A program made the position numbers and the translations under genes. A stretch of 64,000 bases of DNA from Lacipirellula parvula (GTDB lineage: Bacteria; Planctomycetota; Planctomycetia; Pirellulales; Lacipirellulaceae): contig NZ_AP021861.1 of NCBI RefSeq assembly GCF_009177095.1, positions 4,198,501-4,262,500 of the forward strand, written 5' to 3'. The notes under the pieces are model-generated. The model was not told where the DNA came from and ran no database searches. It was given only the letters and a program-made list of their open reading frames with translations. Each line of letters opens with the position of its first letter. The first letter of the stretch is position 1. This document shows, piece after piece, positions 35,987 to 45,157 of this stretch.

Positions 35987-38900
35987 TCATTTGCCAATCG
36001 GCCTGCCAAACGGGTCGGTTCGCGTTGCTTGTCTGGGCGCCGCGCCGTTGCCATTCTCAAAATCGGTGCGGATTTGCTGGATCATTTGATTGAAGCCGGG
36101 GAAGGCTTCGGTGGTAACTTTCGGATCGGTGAGCGTGCCGTCGACGTAGAGCTGCATCAGGTTGCCGCTCGTTTGGCCGACGATGTGTTTCACCATCGGT
36201 AGGGCGTACTCGCGCGGGCCGAGTTCGGCGCGGAACAGCAGTTTCACGTGTTCGTCGAAGCCGGTCTCGCCGTAGCCGTAGAGGTCGACGACGTCGCCGA
36301 GGAAGTCGATGCGGCTGAGCGTGATGTGGGGGCCCTGGATGCGGAACTCGATGTCGCTTTGGTTGAACGCGGTGCTGTCGGGGGCGCCGTGGCGGAGGAT
36401 TTTCAGCAGGCTGACCAGGATCGGCAGTTCGTAGATGTTGGCTTCGCGGATGTGGACTTTTCCATCGCCGGTGAGACGGGCGAGCGACGGGCCTTCGCCA
36501 GCGATGGCGACGTTGCCGTCGATCTTGCCCGAGAACGACTGCCGCGCGCCGAAGCGCTCGACCATCATGCGGTTCAGATCGGCGCCGGCGATCGCGACTT
36601 CGGCGCTATACTGCGGGGTGTGGGCGAAGCGGACCCAGGCGTTGCTGACCATCGTGCCGCCGTAGACGTTGCCGGAGACGCGGCGTTCGGGTTGGCCTGT
36701 TTGTTCGGTCGCCCACTTGCCGAAGAGGGCGCGACTTTCATCGACCCACATCGGGCCCTTCACGTTGGTGAGCTGAATTCCCTGGTAGGCGACGCTTTCG
36801 AGATCGAGTTCGCCTTCGCTGAAGCTTTGCTGTTGGTTCGAACGACCGCGGAGGTGGACCGAGCCCGAGGCGCTTTCGACGTCGATGCCACAGTGGAGAT
36901 CCGTCTGATGGCATTCGAGGTTCAGATCCCACGTCGTCTCCAGCGGCGAGATCGCAGAAGCGGCCTGGCGGAAGGCTAGCTCGCTGCCGTGCAAGGCGAA
37001 CGTGCCGCTGGGGCGGAGCGAATCGATCAGCCGGCGGAGATTCTCGGGCATCGCGGTCATCAGCGCGGGGCGGACTTTGATGCCATCGGCCCAGAGTCCG
37101 CTGAGGATGAACTCCCAGCCGCGGTCGCTCGTGAACGTTCCGCGTCCCTTGGTGCCCAGCGTCACGCCATCCTGGTGACGTGCGGTAAGGTTGTCGATGG
37201 TCACCGTACCGTCGTAGTACGAAATGGTCCCCGTCACGTCTTCCATGTAGTATTCGAAGAATTGCGGCCGCAGCGTCGACTTAGCTTGCGGCTCGACGAC
37301 GACGCTGAACGTCGGCGCCCCTTGGCCCATGCGATGGCGCACGTCGGCGGTGACGTTGATTGAGCCGTTCGGCTGAAGCATCTTCCAGCCGTTGCGGACT
37401 GGTTCGGGTAGCGCTTCGAATAGGCTGAGGTCGAGCGGCACCTGCTGACCTTCGAAGTGGAGCCAAAGTTCGTGCGGGCCGCCGGGTTGGACCGGCATCA
37501 GTTGGCCGCGGGCGTTGATCGTTTGGCGGCCGCCCGATTGGAAATTCGAAAAGGTAAACTGATCGCCTTGCGCGGAGATCACGCCTTGGATCTTCTGCAG
37601 CGGGTAGGGGAAGGCGTCGTAGTTCACGCGACCATCGGTGACGCTGATCTGCATCGAGATCTGCGGCTTGTCGCCAGGGTTCGGCCGTTGAATCTGCCAA
37701 TAGTCGAGATTGAATTTGCCGGCGGGGTGGATCGACGCGATCACGTTGCGCGGGGCGCCGTCGGCGGTTTCGGCAATGCGCTGATCGACGGCGGCGATGA
37801 CGCGATCGTCGACTTCGAGATTTTGTCCGGAGATCTTCGCCCAACCGGCGGCGCCAGGTTTGGGGTCGGTCACTTGGGCGACGATGTTCACGCGTTGCCC
37901 GCCCGCCGTCAGGCCAAACAGGTTGACGTCGAGGAGCGCCGGCGCGCCGCGTTGGTCGTCGCGGGGCTTGAACGAGATCGTGCCGGCGCCGCCGTTGAGG
38001 CGATAAGCGAACTTTTCGGATTCGAACGACAACTCGCGTCCGGTGAGCGTCGCCGCGGGCGACCACTTCAAGCCGTCGAAGCGGGCGGCGAGGGCTCCGT
38101 CGACGACGCCGTGCGGCGAGTAGTTGTCCCACTCTTCGCCTAGGACGCCGGCAATTTTCATCGGCGGACCATGCTGCGGATCGGCGGCGGCCGCTAAGGT
38201 ACGACGAAGTTCCGCATCGAGCGGCACGTTGTCGAGTCGCGCGGTCAGCGCGACGCCCGCGTTCGGCGCCCAGCCGCGACGGTTGAGCGCGACGGCCAAG
38301 ATCGCAGCGCCCCACTTGGCGCGAAGGTCGTCGACTTTCAATTCTTGCGGATCGAGCTGAATCCGTGCGGTGAGTTCGGTGATCGGTCGAGCCAAACGCG
38401 GGTCTTCGACGCGGCCGCCGCGAACAAGCAATGTCGCGTTTCCCGTCGGCAGGGCGCCGCTCGAGCGCTGCCAAGCGCCGTTCAGCGTGCCGTCGACCGT
38501 CGCGCTGATTCGAGTTCCCGCGACCGCCGGCGGAAGGGCAGGGCGGATCCAAGCGATAAGTTGCTCGTCGAGTTGAATCCCTTTCAACTGCGCTGTCGCC
38601 GCGACCGCTTGCTGCGGTCCATCGACCGTGCCCTGTAGTTCGAATTGCTTGAGTTGCGGGCCGATCCCGGTCGCTTCGATTTTGAGCGAGGGCCAACCGC
38701 CGGTTGCCGGCGCCTGCGCCGTCGGCGTGACCGTGAGATCGATGTCGCGAAGCAGAATCGGTTGGCTGTCGGGAGCGCCTTCGTTGGCGAGCGTTGCTTC
38801 CGCTTTCCGAATGACGATCGGCGGGATGGGCATCCCGCTCGGGTGACGCGGAATGAGTTGATCGAAGTTCCAAACGCCCGCGGCGTTGCGGAACAACGAG

Positions 38901-39310
38901 ATCCGCGGACGGCTGACTTCGACGCGTTGGATCGGCGGCGTGCCGTGCATGAGCGTCGTGATCTCGACGTCGCACACGATAAGGAGTTCGTCGACGACGA
39001 GCAGTTCATCGCGGAGTTGGCGGTCGCCCTTGGGCACGAACTCAACGTCGTAGACGACGATGCCGCGACCTTCCATCAACCGCGCACCGCCAACGGTAAC
39101 GTCGAGGTGCGGGTAGCGCTCGCCGATGAACGCCTCGACGTGGCGGCGGATCTCGTCATCCATCCGCACGTACATGTAGAGACCGATCGTCACCACGCCG
39201 ACGAGCGCGAGCCCGACGCCGAACTTGAAGACCGACCAACAGACGTTGACGATGCGGCTAACGATGGCGGCAGCTTCCTTGCTTTGGCCACGATGGATCT
39301 GTTTTGTCAC
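35987..39310 (-). CDS. Large AsmA-like envelope protein
   Basis: The 1107-residue protein has one N-terminal membrane anchor (about residues 24-50, VFKFGVGLALVGVVTIGLYMYV) followed by a very long beta-rich periplasmic part. The last 300 residues contain the AsmA-like C-terminal pattern (GDGKVHIREANIYELPILVSLLKIL, FNQSDIEFRIQGPHITLSRI). AsmA/TamB-like proteins bridge the membranes and are thought to carry phospholipids to the outer membrane. A GTG start at 39310 is used. The family call is fairly firm, the transport role is inferred. Confidence 0.82.
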   Translation of the reverse strand: MTKQIHRGQSKEAAAIVSRIVNVCWSVFKFGVGLALVGVVTIGLYMYVRMDDEIRRHVEAFIGERYPHLDVTVGGARLMEGRGIVVYDVEFVPKGDRQLRDELLVVDELLIVCDVEITTLMHGTPPIQRVEVSRPRISLFRNAAGVWNFDQLIPRHPSGMPIPPIVIRKAEATLANEGAPDSQPILLRDIDLTVTPTAQAPATGGWPSLKIEATGIGPQLKQFELQGTVDGPQQAVAATAQLKGIQLDEQLIAWIRPALPPAVAGTRISATVDGTLNGAWQRSSGALPTGNATLLVRGGRVEDPRLARPITELTARIQLDPQELKVDDLRAKWGAAILAVALNRRGWAPNAGVALTARLDNVPLDAELRRTLAAAADPQHGPPMKIAGVLGEEWDNYSPHGVVDGALAARFDGLKWSPAATLTGRELSFESEKFAYRLNGGAGTISFKPRDDQRGAPALLDVNLFGLTAGGQRVNIVAQVTDPKPGAAGWAKISGQNLEVDDRVIAAVDQRIAETADGAPRNVIASIHPAGKFNLDYWQIQRPNPGDKPQISMQISVTDGRVNYDAFPYPLQKIQGVISAQGDQFTFSNFQSGGRQTINARGQLMPVQPGGPHELWLHFEGQQVPLDLSLFEALPEPVRNGWKMLQPNGSINVTADVRHRMGQGAPTFSVVVEPQAKSTLRPQFFEYYMEDVTGTISYYDGTVTIDNLTARHQDGVTLGTKGRGTFTSDRGWEFILSGLWADGIKVRPALMTAMPENLRRLIDSLRPSGTFALHGSELAFRQAASAISPLETTWDLNLECHQTDLHCGIDVESASGSVHLRGRSNQQQSFSEGELDLESVAYQGIQLTNVKGPMWVDESRALFGKWATEQTGQPERRVSGNVYGGTMVSNAWVRFAHTPQYSAEVAIAGADLNRMMVERFGARQSFSGKIDGNVAIAGEGPSLARLTGDGKVHIREANIYELPILVSLLKILRHGAPDSTAFNQSDIEFRIQGPHITLSRIDFLGDVVDLYGYGETGFDEHVKLLFRAELGPREYALPMVKHIVGQTSGNLMQLYVDGTLTDPKVTTEAFPGFNQMIQQIRTDFENGNGAAPRQATRTDPFGRPIGK

Positions 39311-39404
39311 GCGCTGCCCGACCGCGCGTCGTCATGAGCGCGGAATGGGCGGCGATATTTGCGCAAACTAAGCTACGGATAGTAGATGCGGCGGCGCCTG
39401 GCGG

Positions 39405-40472
39405 TCAAGACAACGTCTCGCAACGCAGTGATAGCACGCCTGGCGCGGAACGGCTCGCGCGGATGTCGCCGGGAAGATTGAGAGGCGGAGCGCCTTCCGG
39501 CGACTGAGCAAACTGGGCAAGCTGTCGCCACCAGCTGTAGGTCATCGATTGCTCAGGCCATGCCGCCGAGCGCCACGCTTGGCGGAGGGCTTCGCTCACC
39601 AGGAGCGGCGGAGCGACGGCGAGCGGTTTCGTCTGCAGTTCGATGCCGATGACAAGTCCGCTTGCGGAGCGCTCGTCAGTGAGCTGGCATGCTGCTAGCA
39701 ACGCAGCGGCTTGCTCGTCGATGAACGCTTGCGCTGCAGCGGCTTGCTCGGCGGCGCGCAAGATGGCTCCCTCGGCATTTTTACCGAAACGCTCGCGAAT
39801 GGGAGGGAGCAGCTCGTGACGCACGGCGTTGCGGGCGGCGACTTCGGCGTCTTGGTTCGTTTCGTCCTCACGCGACGCCTGGCCGATGGCGGCCAGGTAG
39901 TCGGTGATTTCGCTACGGCCGATGCCGAGCAGCGGGCGAATGGCGACGACGCTGGGCGACAATGGCCGGCTGGCGGGCATGCCGGCCAAACCGCGAAGGC
40001 CCGAACCGCGCAGCAAGCGGAACAGAATCGTTTCGAGTTGATCGTCGCGATGATGACCCAGCGCGACGAAGCGGGCGCCGAGCGTCTCCGCCATGCGGGT
40101 GAGAATTGCGTAGCGGGTCGTTCGCGCCGCTTCTTCCATGCCGTCGCCGCGGACTTCGGCGACTTCGCCGACGTTCGCTTTTTCGATGAACAGCGGCACG
40201 CCGAGCCGGCGGCACTCAAACGCTAACCACTCGGCGTCGGCAGTGGATTGGTCGCCGCGCAGTGAATGGTCAACGTGTCCGGCAAAGAGCTTCCCGGCGC
40301 CGCCGACTTGCTGCTTGGCGGCAAGGAGCGCGCAAAGGAGCGCCACGCTGTCAGGCCCGCCCGAGAGGGCGACGAGCACATGGATGTCGCACCACGCCGT
40401 CGCTGGCCAAGCGGCAAGCAAGCGGGCAGGCAAATCAGTGGTGGGCGGCAATGGCGGCATGCGATCCAGCAT
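39405..40472 (-). CDS. tilS: tRNA(Ile)-lysidine synthetase TilS
   Basis: TilS modifies the CAU anticodon of tRNA-Ile so that it reads AUA. The 355-residue product has the ATP-pyrophosphatase loop SGGPDS at residues 37-42, HVDHSLRGDQSTADAEW, and the core LGHHRDDQLETILFRLLRGSGL. The C-terminal part is short compared with E. coli TilS. The ATG at 40472 (MLDRMPPLPP) is preferred; the 67 codons before it are repeat-derived and hydrophobic. Confidence 0.95.
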   Translation of the reverse strand: MLDRMPPLPPTTDLPARLLAAWPATAWCDIHVLVALSGGPDSVALLCALLAAKQQVGGAGKLFAGHVDHSLRGDQSTADAEWLAFECRRLGVPLFIEKANVGEVAEVRGDGMEEAARTTRYAILTRMAETLGARFVALGHHRDDQLETILFRLLRGSGLRGLAGMPASRPLSPSVVAIRPLLGIGRSEITDYLAAIGQASREDETNQDAEVAARNAVRHELLPPIRERFGKNAEGAILRAAEQAAAAQAFIDEQAAALLAACQLTDERSASGLVIGIELQTKPLAVAPPLLVSEALRQAWRSAAWPEQSMTYSWWRQLAQFAQSPEGAPPLNLPGDIRASRSAPGVLSLRCETLS

Positions 40473-40537
40473 ATCGCAGCAGCCGCGGGTCAACGACCCG
40501 CCGGAGCGGTGAAACAAAGGCCCCAAACACCAAATGC

Positions 40538-40728
40538 AACCGCCAAGGACGCCAAGAGCGCCAAGGAAGAAATCAGGAACCACCGATAAATGCGAATGAA
40601 CGCAAATGAGAAGCAGAGATCGATAAGTAACGCCCCAGCCAGCGGCTGCGCTACTTATCTCATATTCACTCACCTGTGGCCGTCGACGGTTTCAAACTTC
40701 CCGCTTTTCCCTGGCGTCCTTGGCGGTT
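40538..40728. repeat. Distant inverted repeat in a 446 bp gene-free gap
   Basis: ACCGCCAAGGACGCCA at 40539-40554 is mirrored by TGGCGTCCTTGGCGGT near 40712-40727. The DNA between the arms contains no gene that I can support. The rest of the gap (40473-40918) carries the presumed promoter of the outer-membrane protein gene. Confidence 0.7.
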
Positions 40729-40918
40729 AATCTTCTTTTGTTTCGCTCCGGCGGCCCGCGTACTCGCGGCAAGAAACTCGTTGACCCGCGGTTACTGCTA
40801 GCGGTTGTTGCTGGCATTGACTTGAAATCTGGCGATTTCTATTAAAGTCGCGCGGCCTCTTCGTCCGACGAGGTCGAACTTTGCGCTCTGCGCTACTCCA
40901 GCCGATGGCTGAGCTGCT

Positions 40919-42178
40919 ATGGAACTCGCTGCCAAACGACAACTGCGCATGATGCTTCGCCGACAGGCGCCGATGCTCGCTGCGCTGGTCGCCGCCATCG
41001 TCTGCATGAGCGGGGAGGCGGCCGCGCAAGTGATGATGGGCGCCGACGGCGCCGTGCATCTCGATGCAATTGGCGACGTCCCCGCGACGCCGCCAATTAT
41101 TGTGCAGCAACAGCCGCAACTGGTCGGCCCGGCGATGGCGGGCGGGCCGATGATTGGCGGAACTCCAACGGTTGCGGGCGGCGTGCCGTGGCAGACGGCC
41201 ATCGGCGGCACAGCTCAACCCTATGGGGCGTGCAGCGTCCCGTTCGCGCCGTGTGCACCAGTCGCGATGCAAGTCGTCGAGCAGCCACCGCCGATCTTAT
41301 TCTCGTTCTTCGGCGAGTTTCTGTACCTCAATCCAACGGGCGTCGACGTCGCTCACGCCCAACAGGTCCGCACTCCGGGCGTGCCGCTGGGGCAGATCGC
41401 TCAGACCGACATCGGCTACAATCCCGGTTTCCGCATCGGCGGCGACATGGCGATGAGCCAACATTCGAGCATTGCCGCTTCGTACACCTACTTCGAGAGC
41501 GATGCATCGAACTCGATCGGCCCGCCCACGATTAACGGCATTCCGGGCTCCGTCGATTCGTTAGTCCACTTTCCGGGACTCAACCTCGGCGCATCGGCAA
41601 CCGGGCTGACTGCTAGGAGCGAGTTCGACTTCCAACTCGCCGATATCGAGTACCGCACGCGGCTGCGGCAAGGCGAGCGCTACTGGATCAACGGCGGCCT
41701 GGGTCTGCGGTACGGCAAGCTCGAACAATCCTTCGGCCAGACCGGCGAGTTCTTGTCGGGCCAGATCGATACGCAATCAGACGTCGACTTCGACGGCGGC
41801 GGCATGAAGCTGGCTCTCGACGGCGGTCGCAACATCGGCAGCCGCGGCTTCTCGCTCTACGGCCGCACAAGCCTATCGCCGATGGCGGGCAGCTTTCGCT
41901 CGACTTATTCGATGACGAACGTCGACCTCGATTCGACGTTTGTGCAGGCGAACTGGAACGATCAGCGGATCACGACGCTGCTCGACTACGAAGTCGGCGT
42001 CGCCTGGACTGGTCCCCGCGGCCGCTGGCGGTTCGCCGCCGGGTACACGCAGTCGTTCTGGTTCAATGCCGTGACGACCAGCGACTACATCGACGCCGTG
42101 CAGTCGAGCAACTACGGCGGCGTGTCGGATACGATCATGCTGAACGGACTGACGGCGCGGGTGGAGCACTTGTGGTAG
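40919..42178 (+). CDS. Planctomycete outer-membrane beta-barrel (Lpg1974/BBP7-like)
   Basis: The 419-residue product has a signal peptide (MLRRQAPMLAALVAAIVCMSG, cleavage near AAAQ), a low-complexity Gly/Pro/Met region to about residue 120, and then a barrel. The barrel shows alternating strands and typical porin-like segments: FFGEFLYLNPTGVDVAHAQQ, FDFQLADIEYRTRLRQGERY, and a C-terminal strand TARVEHLW ending in an aromatic residue. These resemble the Lpg1974-type pore-forming and BBP7 beta-barrel families expanded in Planctomycetes. Start codon choice is uncertain among nearby ATGs. Confidence 0.8.
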   Translation: MELAAKRQLRMMLRRQAPMLAALVAAIVCMSGEAAAQVMMGADGAVHLDAIGDVPATPPIIVQQQPQLVGPAMAGGPMIGGTPTVAGGVPWQTAIGGTAQPYGACSVPFAPCAPVAMQVVEQPPPILFSFFGEFLYLNPTGVDVAHAQQVRTPGVPLGQIAQTDIGYNPGFRIGGDMAMSQHSSIAASYTYFESDASNSIGPPTINGIPGSVDSLVHFPGLNLGASATGLTARSEFDFQLADIEYRTRLRQGERYWINGGLGLRYGKLEQSFGQTGEFLSGQIDTQSDVDFDGGGMKLALDGGRNIGSRGFSLYGRTSLSPMAGSFRSTYSMTNVDLDSTFVQANWNDQRITTLLDYEVGVAWTGPRGRWRFAAGYTQSFWFNAVTTSDYIDAVQSSNYGGVSDTIMLNGLTARVEHLW

Positions 42179-42415
42179 GGCGGGCTTTCATCGATCAAGC
42201 CTCCAGCCCATCCGGCTAGCCTCGCCCCGCCTTGATCTCATCGCCTGGCGAAGCTGTCTGCCCAGATGACGGCGGGCGCCGATTTTTCTGGCTGCTCCGC
42301 CGGAATTCAGCCCAAAAACCGGCGTCGACGCCGGCAATTAAGCCCGAGGCAATTGACGCCGAGCCAAATCGACGTAGGTTATTGGGATGCCTGCCGGCCT
42401 TGGTCGGTAACTCAT

Positions 42416-42499
42416 GCCGGAGTGGCGGAATTGGCAGACGCGCTGGACTCAAAATCCAGTGCCCGCAAGGGCGTGCCGGTTCAAGTCCGGCCTCCGGTA
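42416..42499 (+). tRNA. tRNA-Leu (anticodon CAA)
   Basis: The 84-nt sequence folds as a class II tRNA. The acceptor stem GCCGGAG/CTCCGGT has a G-U first pair, the anticodon stem CTGGA/TCCAG bears loop CTCAAAA (anticodon CAA), and a long variable arm (GCCCGCAAGGGC) is present. The T arm GCCGG/CCGGC carries TTCAAGT. CCA is not encoded. It is followed by a terminator and then a tyrosine recombinase gene, the usual attB arrangement for a tRNA-targeting island. Confidence 0.96.
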
Positions 42500-42510
42500 C
42501 TCCGTTGGTG

Positions 42511-42546
42511 AAAAGGACTTGGAGCGATATTGCTCCAAGTCCTTTT
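42511..42546 (+). terminator. Terminator after tRNA-Leu
   Basis: A perfect 15-bp stem, AAAAGGACTTGGAGC/GCTCCAAGTCCTTTT, with loop GATATT ends in a T-run. It lies 11 bp past the tRNA and before the integrase gene. Confidence 0.93.
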
Positions 42547-42672
42547 CTCATTTCTGAAACGAATTCTGACGCAAATCTGACGCAGCCCGGTTCTATCGGG
42601 ACGATGCGGCGATAGTCTCTGATGATGCCGCCCCCTAGCATTGGCCAACACCAATCTAGGGGATAGCTCAAA

Positions 42673-43890
42673 GTGGCATGGCTCGAATTCGATGACGCAG
42701 CAGAGCGCTACCGCATCCGTTTTCGTTTCGACGGACGGCAATACAAGCGATCGCTCAAGACCGCCGACGGCAGGGAAGCCAGGGCCATGCTTGGCCGGAT
42801 CGAAGAGACGATCCTTCTGATTGAGCGGGGAAGAATTACGCTCCCTGAAAACGCTGATCCTGCAACTTTCATCCTGTCGGATGGAAAGAGAACGGGGGAA
42901 AAGCCCGAGCGTGACGCGCTGACCCTTAAGACACTCTTCACCACCTACACGGATGAGCTTCCCAAAGGCGTGAAGGAAGAATCGACTCTCCAGGGCGAGG
43001 GGATTCACATCAAGCATCTCCTGAAACATTTAAGGAGCAGCGCGACGGTTCAAAACCTAAGCGTCTCTGAAGTTCAGGGGTATGTGAAGAGTCGAGCGAA
43101 GGACAAGTGGCGGGGGAAGCCTATTCGCTCAGAGACGATCAAGAAAGAACTCACAACGCTTCGTCTCATCTGGAACTGGGCGGTTGAGCAGGGATATCTC
43201 ACCGGACCGTCGCCGGTCCGAGGAATCAAATACCCAAAGCTAAACGAGAAGCAGATCTTTCGAACGACTCAGGAGATTCAGCAGATCGTTTCTCGCGGGG
43301 GAATCTCTGAGGACGAGGAACGGGAGCTGTGGGACGGGCTCTATCTCACGCGGGTCGAGACAGGCGAGCTGCTGGCCCACGTTGAAGCGCAGTGCTGCCA
43401 GAGCTTTGTCTATCCCATGTTTCTCTTCGCCGCTCACACAGGAGCGAGACGTAGCGAGATTCTTCGCTCTAGAATCGATGACATCGATTTTATGTCGATG
43501 ACCGTTCAGATTAGGGAAAAGAAAAAGAGTCGCTCGAAAGCCATGACCTTTCGCCGGGTTGATCTCACGACCTCCCTCGCACGGATACTGAAGAGCTGGT
43601 TCAACGAGCATCCGGGCGGACAGTACACGATCTCAGCCGACGGACTTAATCCGCTGACGGTTCACACGGCACACGACAAGTTTAAGCGGGCACTGAAAGG
43701 CACGAAGTGGGGCAAGGTTCGAGGCTTCCACGTTCTACGGCACTCCTTCGCCTCCAACCTCGCCGCTGGCGGCGTTGACGGGCGAATCATCTCGGAGTTT
43801 ATGGGCCACACAACTCTTGAGATGGAGCGGAGGTATCGCCACCTGATGCCCGACATCAGAAAGCGAGCAATCGAACTACTCGTTTCGTAG
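42673..43890 (+). CDS. Tyrosine recombinase (integrase) next to tRNA-Leu
   Basis: The 405-residue protein has a short N-terminal arm-binding region (FRFDGRQYKRSLKTADGREA), a SAM-like core-binding domain (about residues 95-185) and a catalytic domain. The catalytic residues are visible as R in HTGARRSEIL (about 258), HxxR in HVLRHSFAS (about 353-356), H in GHTT (about 378) and the nucleophile Tyr in MERRYRHL (about 387). It starts with GTG at 42673. Its place 127 bp past tRNA-Leu makes it the likely integrase of the island. The outward-reading end converges with a minus-strand gene. Confidence 0.95.
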   Translation: MAWLEFDDAAERYRIRFRFDGRQYKRSLKTADGREARAMLGRIEETILLIERGRITLPENADPATFILSDGKRTGEKPERDALTLKTLFTTYTDELPKGVKEESTLQGEGIHIKHLLKHLRSSATVQNLSVSEVQGYVKSRAKDKWRGKPIRSETIKKELTTLRLIWNWAVEQGYLTGPSPVRGIKYPKLNEKQIFRTTQEIQQIVSRGGISEDEERELWDGLYLTRVETGELLAHVEAQCCQSFVYPMFLFAAHTGARRSEILRSRIDDIDFMSMTVQIREKKKSRSKAMTFRRVDLTTSLARILKSWFNEHPGGQYTISADGLNPLTVHTAHDKFKRALKGTKWGKVRGFHVLRHSFASNLAAGGVDGRIISEFMGHTTLEMERRYRHLMPDIRKRAIELLVS

Positions 43891-43923
43891 CTCAATCACT
43901 CAGTGAGTGGACGACAAAATAAA

Positions 43924-43969
43924 AGAAACCCGCGAAGGACGCATCACGCGGCTCTTCGAGGGTTTCGCG
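43924..43969. terminator. Probable bidirectional terminator hairpin
   Basis: GAAACCC and GGGTTTC flank an inner GCGAAG..CTTCG-like stem in the gap between the convergent integrase and hypothetical genes. T-rich ends lie on both sides, but the hairpin is imperfect. Confidence 0.5.
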
Positions 43970-43988
43970 TCGTTTAAACTTTCGATTC

Positions 43989-44585
43989 CTAGCTATAGGA
44001 CGGCTCGGCGCCATCCAGATATTCAGTATTCTTCTTAGGCTTGGGCGGTACCTGCCTCTTATGGTCAGGTTTGTACGCTCTAGCCTCACGCGCTTCGCGG
44101 TTCTTCTTGGCTTGGGCCGCACTGTGCAATCCCTCCGCGACGTAGCGAAGGTACTCGTCATGCGTGATACGCCACTCGTTGTGCACTCCGCGCCCTCCGG
44201 CCGTCTTAACGGCACGAAGTTTACCTACGAGACAGTAGTGGGCAACGGTTTCCGCAATTAGACGGCCCTCTAACACCGGGGGGAAAGTTTTACTGGTGTA
44301 GTAAGTTCGGACCGGAGCCACCACGGGCTTATCGCCGAGGTCTTTCTCAATAGAGGCGAGCCTCTCAATGATCGCGACGAGCTTTGCCGCTAGATCAACG
44401 ACCGTTCCCCAGATACTGATCAGCAAGCTGAAGATCCACTGAATCGCGTTTGACTCGAGGAAGCTTTGAAACAGCGATATCGGACTCTCTTCGGCGTTCT
44501 CTGTTCTCGCTTCACTCCATTCCTCGCGGTGTCGACTGGCGTATTCGTCGTCGTCTTCCTCTGCACTACTGGCGACCGTTGCCAT
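43989..44585 (-). CDS. Hypothetical protein with a membrane-like helix and a possible HTH/wing segment
   Basis: The 198-residue product has an acidic N-terminus, a hydrophobic helix (IQWIFSLLISIWGTVVDLAAKLVAI, about residues 48-72) and then a segment LIAETVAHYCLVGKLRAVKTAGG followed by NEWRITHDEYLRYV. This segment looks like the helix-turn-helix plus wing of small excisionase-type DNA-binding domains. The C-terminus is Lys/Arg-rich. GGGAAAGGAAAC precedes the ATG. It may be the island's excision or control protein, but the membrane-like helix is unusual for such proteins. Function is a guess. Confidence 0.6.
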   Translation of the reverse strand: MATVASSAEEDDDEYASRHREEWSEARTENAEESPISLFQSFLESNAIQWIFSLLISIWGTVVDLAAKLVAIIERLASIEKDLGDKPVVAPVRTYYTSKTFPPVLEGRLIAETVAHYCLVGKLRAVKTAGGRGVHNEWRITHDEYLRYVAEGLHSAAQAKKNREAREARAYKPDHKRQVPPKPKKNTEYLDGAEPSYS

Positions 44586-44760
44586 TTCGTTTCCTTTCCC
44601 TGCTATAGACCGGTGTCAGGCGGCGAAGTGCTCCACGGGACATCACACTTGCGGTACAAGCTTGTTAGTTACGCAGCTCGTGCAATTTCGGTCGGAATTC
44701 TTTGGAAAAAGTTCGAACTTTCAAAATAGGTAGGGGAGGGAAGACTTTCCGCATCCTTGT

Positions 44761-45120
44761 CCGCTGATTTCTAGCCGGAGCGCTTCAAGTCAGAAATCAA
44801 CTGGCCCAAGGGATCGGGCTTCGCCCTCAGCAGCCTTTTCCGGCTCACCTTCCTCACTGTGAGCCCTCCGCGACAGCAACCTTGTGCCAGACGGGAAGTC
44901 TGTCACGGCGCTTGCTCTGCCGCTCCGGTTCACGCTCTTCGTCAGGATGAGCCGTCTACAAGGCGGTCCGGCCTTCGGCCGGGCAATGTTTCTGTTTCCT
45001 CTCCGTAAGGGCCGCCTTCTTGTTTGCCATGCAGGGGCGAACAAACAAGAACGCGGCCCTCACTGCGAGGAAAACTTCTCCGGGGAGATTCCAGGCGGAT
45101 TATCTCGGCTGACTACTGAG
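44761..45120 (+). ncRNA. Hairpin-rich region, candidate structured RNA or long leader
   Basis: No convincing protein gene is present between 44586 and 45157. From 44761 many stems stack up: TGATTTC/GAAATCA, GGCTCAC/GTGAGCC, CAGAC/GTCTG, CCGGC/GCCGG and an 18-bp stem with one mismatch (45008-45026 with 45042-45060). Two loops carry TTCG in the plus-strand sense, which favours plus-strand RNA. It lies just upstream of the first transfer-like gene (start 45158; AAAGGA precedes it), so it may be its 5' leader. No known RNA family is recognised. Confidence 0.5.
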
Positions 45121-45157
45121 GGCCAAGTCAGTCGCTTTAGATAAAGGAAAAAACAAC

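Noticed and set aside
42216..42671. A 151-codon minus-strand frame across the tRNA-Leu
   Set aside because: It is a chance frame through the tRNA and its terminator; the middle of the translation is the mirror of the tRNA sequence.
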